From Chlamydiia bacterium (GTDB taxonomy: Bacteria > Chlamydiota > Chlamydiia > Chlamydiales > FEN-1388): 10,186 bases of DNA. Within the stretch, counting starts at the first letter, position 1; each line of letters opens with the position of its first letter. The notes beneath the pieces were generated by a model. That model was not told the origin of the DNA. It was given only the letters and a program-made list of their open reading frames with translations, and did no database searches. The stretch spans positions 1 to 10,186 of the forward strand of contig PMZB01000308.1 of assembly GCA_003170575.1 (NCBI GenBank), in the 5' to 3' direction. Shown one piece after another: positions 7,465-10,186 of this stretch. A program made the position numbers and the translations under genes.

Positions 7465-7608
7465 TATTTTTCGCTTTTTGGCAACTTCCTCGTGCAGTGG
7501 TTCCCAGTATATCATTTCTCCATGCATCACACAATTCATGCAATTCTCAACCCTCCCAGCTCCATATCCCGACATATGGTTTCCATAAGCACCTTGTATA
7601 TCATCCAT
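7462..7608 (-). pseudogene. C-terminal remnant of a second DUF4135 (LanM-like) gene
   Basis: A 48-codon minus-strand frame ending in TAA 7462-7464. Its last part matches the end of the 492-aa DUF4135 protein: MIYWEPLHE is identical, preceded by Cys-Val and followed by a VA(K/E)KK-like tail. At DNA level 7488-7517 is identical over 30 bases to 5273-5302. The kinase-like core is missing. The frame happens to begin with an ATG (7606-7608) behind an AT-rich strip, but there is no ribosome binding site. The simplest reading is a large internal deletion that removed most of the duplicated gene. Translation as a 48-aa peptide that leads into the 103-aa gene cannot be excluded. Confidence 0.75.
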
Positions 7609-7624
7609 TTTTTATGTAATACAT

Positions 7625-7653
7625 AAAATATACTTTAATTTCAAAAGAATCAA
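7625..7653 (-). promoter_or_regulatory. Possible promoter for the DUF4135 remnant / 103-aa gene
   Basis: The very AT-rich strip 7609-7671 contains minus-strand TTGATT (7648-7653), 17 bases, then TATTTT (7625-7630). A TATATT at 7627-7632 with a 15-base spacer is an alternative -10. The same TTGATT hexamer occurs in the candidate promoter of the intact DUF4135 gene. In AT-rich DNA such matches arise easily. Confidence 0.3.
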
Positions 7654-7674
7654 TATTTTATATTATAAAACGGC

Positions 7675-7912
7675 CATGCTGCAGCGCTCCGTCATTTTGA
7701 ACTCACACTGGACACCCCCTACCCCCGCTCCTGGCTTCTTGGAGCCCATATTCTCACAGGCAAAATCGCAATCAGGCCCAAGGGATGGTTTCAGCGCTCT
7801 TTTAAATTCGAGCGGCACATGCTCGTGCGAAGTTTACGACTGTATAGTTATATTGTTGGAGACGACACCTATGCCCCAAGAATCGAATTCTTGTCCCACC
7901 CAAAAAGATTCT
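7675..7912 (+). pseudogene. pknD 3'-end repeat, copy 3 (truncated)
   Basis: 238 bases align to 4491-4728 without gaps and with 15 mismatches (about 94% identity). The pknD frame stays open from HAAALRHF to the end. The first ten differences are all third-position synonymous changes. The last five all change amino acids and fall in the final 12 codons, and the original stop is lost, giving a new end at TGA 7921-7923. It abuts the stop of the convergent large gene with two bases between. There is no start codon or kinase part, so it is a remnant. Confidence 0.92.
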
Positions 7913-7925
7913 GCTGGATTTGACA

Positions 7926-10166
7926 CTACCTTGAAGGAAGTTCTGAAAAAGGCAAGACTTGAACACGCAAACCCCTGGGCATGTGAGCGTCTAGATATTT
8001 TTTCACTTTCTTCACATGACTTGGTTCTGTGAAAAGAAATTGGATGTCAGAGCCTAAAAATTGACACCCAGATAATATCAGTTCTGGGGCCGCTCTATTC
8101 CAAAAAGATTGAGGATGCTTCATCGACCCCCAAACAATAGGGAAAGGTTTATTAATAAATTTTTGATCTTGATCTGTTAGCTTTAAAGGATTTATTTTCT
8201 GCAAGATTCGGGCAATGTCTTCAAGCTGTTGCCTGGGCGTCTTCATACGTTCTTCAATTTTTTGTTCCAAAGGTTCCGTATCAGCCATAGGTGGGTACTT
8301 GAAAAACTCTGCTTCTAATAGCTCCATCGGTATTGAAATAAGCTCCCTGTAAATGGGGCGGTCCATTGAATACACTTGGTTCTCCCCTGTCATAGCCGTA
8401 ATTTTTTCTGGTGCTACCGCAATAACAACTGCATAAATATATCTTCCATCTCCAGTAACCATCCCGCATATTGTCCCAGGATCAAATGAACTATTCTCTT
8501 TAAATAAAGATTCAGGAGCCTGCTTCCCAATCAAAGATGCAAAATTGAACCAATCATTAACAGAAGGTTTTATCGAAGAAACATAAACTGAAGAGAAATT
8601 TTCATTAATTATCTCATAAGAGGCCTGTGTACAAAGAGGAAATAAATTTTTGTAAGCTTCAAGTTGCTCCTGCGATAGAAGTGCGAAGGAAGCTGTGGCT
8701 CCTTGCGTAATTTCTACTCCTTTAAAACTGACCTGTATATTTTCGGACTCTTTAAATTGAATAACACCAAACTGTATTTCCTGTGACCATTTATTCCAAC
8801 CGACCACGACGCTCCCTGGACAAAATTCAGATTTTGGTGGGTAATTTTTCTCGGGAACCACTTTCCCAAGAAGCGGCAAATACTTCTTCCAGCCCATTTC
8901 CATAGGGGGAGAATGTGGAAGTTGGTCGATAACAGTTTGTAAATGAGCCGCAAGCTCTTCTCTATTTTCTTGAGTTTCAAAGAAACTGATCCGTAATGCT
9001 GCGATTTTGGCTCGGACTAATGCATCCAAGCTTTGCGAAGTAATGGAAAGAATAATCTTTTTTTCTTTTTCCAAGGTAATGTCTTGACATTTTGTGTATG
9101 CGAATACCTCTTTAGCATTCTTTGGGGCACACCCACTTAATTCCCACCAATTAAATCCCTCTTCAAATAATCTCATTCCCTGATCAAGTGCACCACAAAG
9201 TACGAGTCGATTATGTTGCAGTAAAATGCCGGTCGGAACTAAGGCGGGTACATCACTTAAAGGGAAATGAATTATGAAGGGAAGCGATTGAGAAGTGCTC
9301 CCAGAAATCCAGTGGATATCTTTTGGCTCATACTTAAGTTCCTTAATTCCTTTCGACTCACAAATGATAGGACGGACAGGGCGGCGCGCCCAAATCGGAT
9401 CACTGGTATCTCTGTGAAGAAAGTAGTTTTCTCCGTGAAAAAATTGATTCAGCTTGCTTTCAATTCGCTCTTGAGTATCTTGGAGAGTTTGATATCCTTC
9501 CGCATGACGTTTCAATTCCCCTTCTACAATAGCCATTCGACCTGATTCCTCCGCACCTCCTTGCTGGTAATAAATAAGGGAAGAAAGCATCTTGGTAAAA
9601 GAAGGGCCATCTTGAGGAACAGATCTACCCAAGTCAGCTCTATATCGCTCACCTTGAGGGCAACCAAATTCATTCACTTCTTCAAAGGAAAATTCAATAT
9701 CAAGAGCTTCTATGAAGCGGACAAGCTTTTCTTTTGATTCTTCTGCAGAACTCCCATATATATAAAAAATTATTTTTGGCTCGCAGGGATCATCCAATAC
9801 TTTCCGTGACGAAACTCGTTCCGTATCAGCACTAATCACTTTACCATGGACACATATGCGATTAGCAGCAAGAGTTCTTATAGAACGATAAAGCACATCA
9901 TAGAATACTTCTCTTCGAGGATTGAGCAAAACCTTCCATTGTCTTTCTGCTTCGAAATAGGACTGAATATCTGAATATGGTAGAGGAGAGCCAATATCAA
10001 AATGGCACCAAAAGTTTTTCTCGGTAATATGAGCTCCTCCACGTTGGAGAGCATCATAAATCAAAGTAGAATGATCCTGAATAGAGTGTGCACTTGTCTC
10101 TGTAACATTTTTTGATTGTTGCGGCTCTAAAAAGCGGCAAAGAGAATCTAAAAGAGAACATTGCAT
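7926..10166 (-). CDS. Large protein of unknown function with an internal repeat (about 746 aa or longer)
   Basis: I do not recognise this protein with confidence. The best in-window start is ATG 10164-10166; a TTG lies two codons upstream and the frame stays open to the window edge, with no clear ribosome binding site, so the N-terminus may lie outside. Counting from the TTG, it has 748 residues: an N-terminal globular part (about 30-200), a middle region (240-400), two related segments of about 96 residues (420-515 and 533-628) and a C-terminal part (640-748). There is no signal peptide and no membrane helix. The segment about 133-190 (KIIFYIYG, FSFEEV, RYRADLG) faintly recalls HopA1-type proteins, and the last 60 residues faintly recall DarT-type ADP-ribosyltransferases; both are weak impressions. 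It points the same way as the DUF4135 and small genes but is separated from them by the AT-rich strip and pknD copy 3. Base composition looks more AT-rich than uvrA and pknD. Confidence 0.75.
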   Translation of the reverse strand: MQCSLLDSLCRFLEPQQSKNVTETSAHSIQDHSTLIYDALQRGGAHITEKNFWCHFDIGSPLPYSDIQSYFEAERQWKVLLNPRREVFYDVLYRSIRTLAANRICVHGKVISADTERVSSRKVLDDPCEPKIIFYIYGSSAEESKEKLVRFIEALDIEFSFEEVNEFGCPQGERYRADLGRSVPQDGPSFTKMLSSLIYYQQGGAEESGRMAIVEGELKRHAEGYQTLQDTQERIESKLNQFFHGENYFLHRDTSDPIWARRPVRPIICESKGIKELKYEPKDIHWISGSTSQSLPFIIHFPLSDVPALVPTGILLQHNRLVLCGALDQGMRLFEEGFNWWELSGCAPKNAKEVFAYTKCQDITLEKEKKIILSITSQSLDALVRAKIAALRISFFETQENREELAAHLQTVIDQLPHSPPMEMGWKKYLPLLGKVVPEKNYPPKSEFCPGSVVVGWNKWSQEIQFGVIQFKESENIQVSFKGVEITQGATASFALLSQEQLEAYKNLFPLCTQASYEIINENFSSVYVSSIKPSVNDWFNFASLIGKQAPESLFKENSSFDPGTICGMVTGDGRYIYAVVIAVAPEKITAMTGENQVYSMDRPIYRELISIPMELLEAEFFKYPPMADTEPLEQKIEERMKTPRQQLEDIARILQKINPLKLTDQDQKFINKPFPIVWGSMKHPQSFWNRAAPELILSGCQFLGSDIQFLFTEPSHVKKVKKYLDAHMPRGLRVQVLPFSELPSR
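8289..8915 (-). repeat. Internal tandem protein repeat in the large unknown gene
   Basis: Residues about 420-515 and 533-628 (period about 113) align as W..(Y/F)..L(L/I)GK..P, then S.F.PG(S/T), V(I/V) in a beta-rich stretch, a Gly-containing turn, and L(I)S...L(L)EA at the end. The first copy reads SEFCPGSVVVGW and the second SSFDPGTICGMV. Protein similarity is clear by eye but the DNA is diverged, so this is an old duplication that probably forms two copies of a small beta-rich domain. Confidence 0.6.
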
Positions 10167-10186
10167 AAACAAAAGAACCCATTTAT

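Larger units (their letters stand above)
4585..7912. repeat. Two imperfect tandem modules bounded by three pknD 3' ends
   Basis: Module 1 is pknD 3' end, 108-aa gene and intact DUF4135 gene. Module 2 is pknD copy 2, 103-aa gene and DUF4135 remnant. Copy 3 closes the array. Order and strand of the parts are the same in both modules, and homology also covers the small-gene stop region (about 4893-4920 and 7121-7147), the ribosome binding sites and the DUF4135 tail. The modules differ far more in the small genes than in the pknD ends, so they are not a recent simple tandem duplication. Confidence 0.75.

Noticed and set aside
7462..7608. 48-aa frame with two cysteines as a lanthipeptide precursor next to a LanM-like gene
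   Set aside because: Its C-terminal half is clearly homologous to the end of the 492-aa DUF4135 protein, and there is no Ser/Thr after a glycine-type leader end, so it is a gene remnant.
7676..8032. 118-codon plus-strand frame
   Set aside because: It is the wrong frame of pknD copy 3 continuing antisense through the end of the large gene; the pknD frame explains the sequence.
1..10186. tRNA, rRNA, CRISPR array, transposase or integrase
   Set aside because: None seen on either strand; repeats present are copies of the pknD end and of the small-gene module, not CRISPR or insertion-sequence ends.

Overview
The window looks like chromosomal DNA of a chlamydia, probably one of the environmental families rather than a Chlamydia species. 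Two genes support this. One is the end of a UvrA whose C-terminal half has degenerate ABC signature motifs. The other is a complete PknD-type Ser/Thr kinase whose long non-kinase tail carries the segments typical of chlamydial PknD. The genus cannot be fixed from this sequence alone.

Layout. 1-1689 (+) is the 3' part of uvrA, cut by the window edge. 1686-4730 (+) is pknD, which overlaps the uvrA stop by 4 bases. Everything to the right is accessory and on the minus strand: a 108-aa protein of unknown function (4908-5234), a 492-aa protein with a LanM-type dehydratase (DUF4135) domain but no cyclase domain (5253-6731), a 103-aa paralogue of the 108-aa protein (7138-7449), a 48-codon remnant of a second DUF4135 gene (7462-7608), and a large protein of unknown function (7926-10166 or further right).

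The most striking feature is that the 3' end of pknD occurs three times in the same orientation: in pknD itself (4491-4730), at 6883-7030 and at 7675-7912. The copies frame the minus-strand genes. The region therefore reads as two imperfect tandem modules: pknD 3' end / small protein / DUF4135 protein, then pknD 3' end / small protein / DUF4135 remnant, then a third pknD 3' end abutting the 748-codon gene. Copy 3 keeps the pknD frame, and its first ten differences from pknD are all synonymous. This is expected if the copies were once the ends of working pknD genes. Repeated integration at, or recombination through, the pknD 3' end would explain it. No integrase or transposase is visible in the window.

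Working idea (inference): the pknD 3' end is an insertion hot spot loaded with a minus-strand cassette. The cassette encodes a LanM-like kinase/eliminase, a small partner protein and a large unknown protein. The LanM-like protein keeps the ATP-binding residues and the Arg/Thr pair linked to phosphate elimination, but no plausible lanthipeptide precursor was found. It might therefore modify a protein, possibly in the host, rather than make a lantibiotic.
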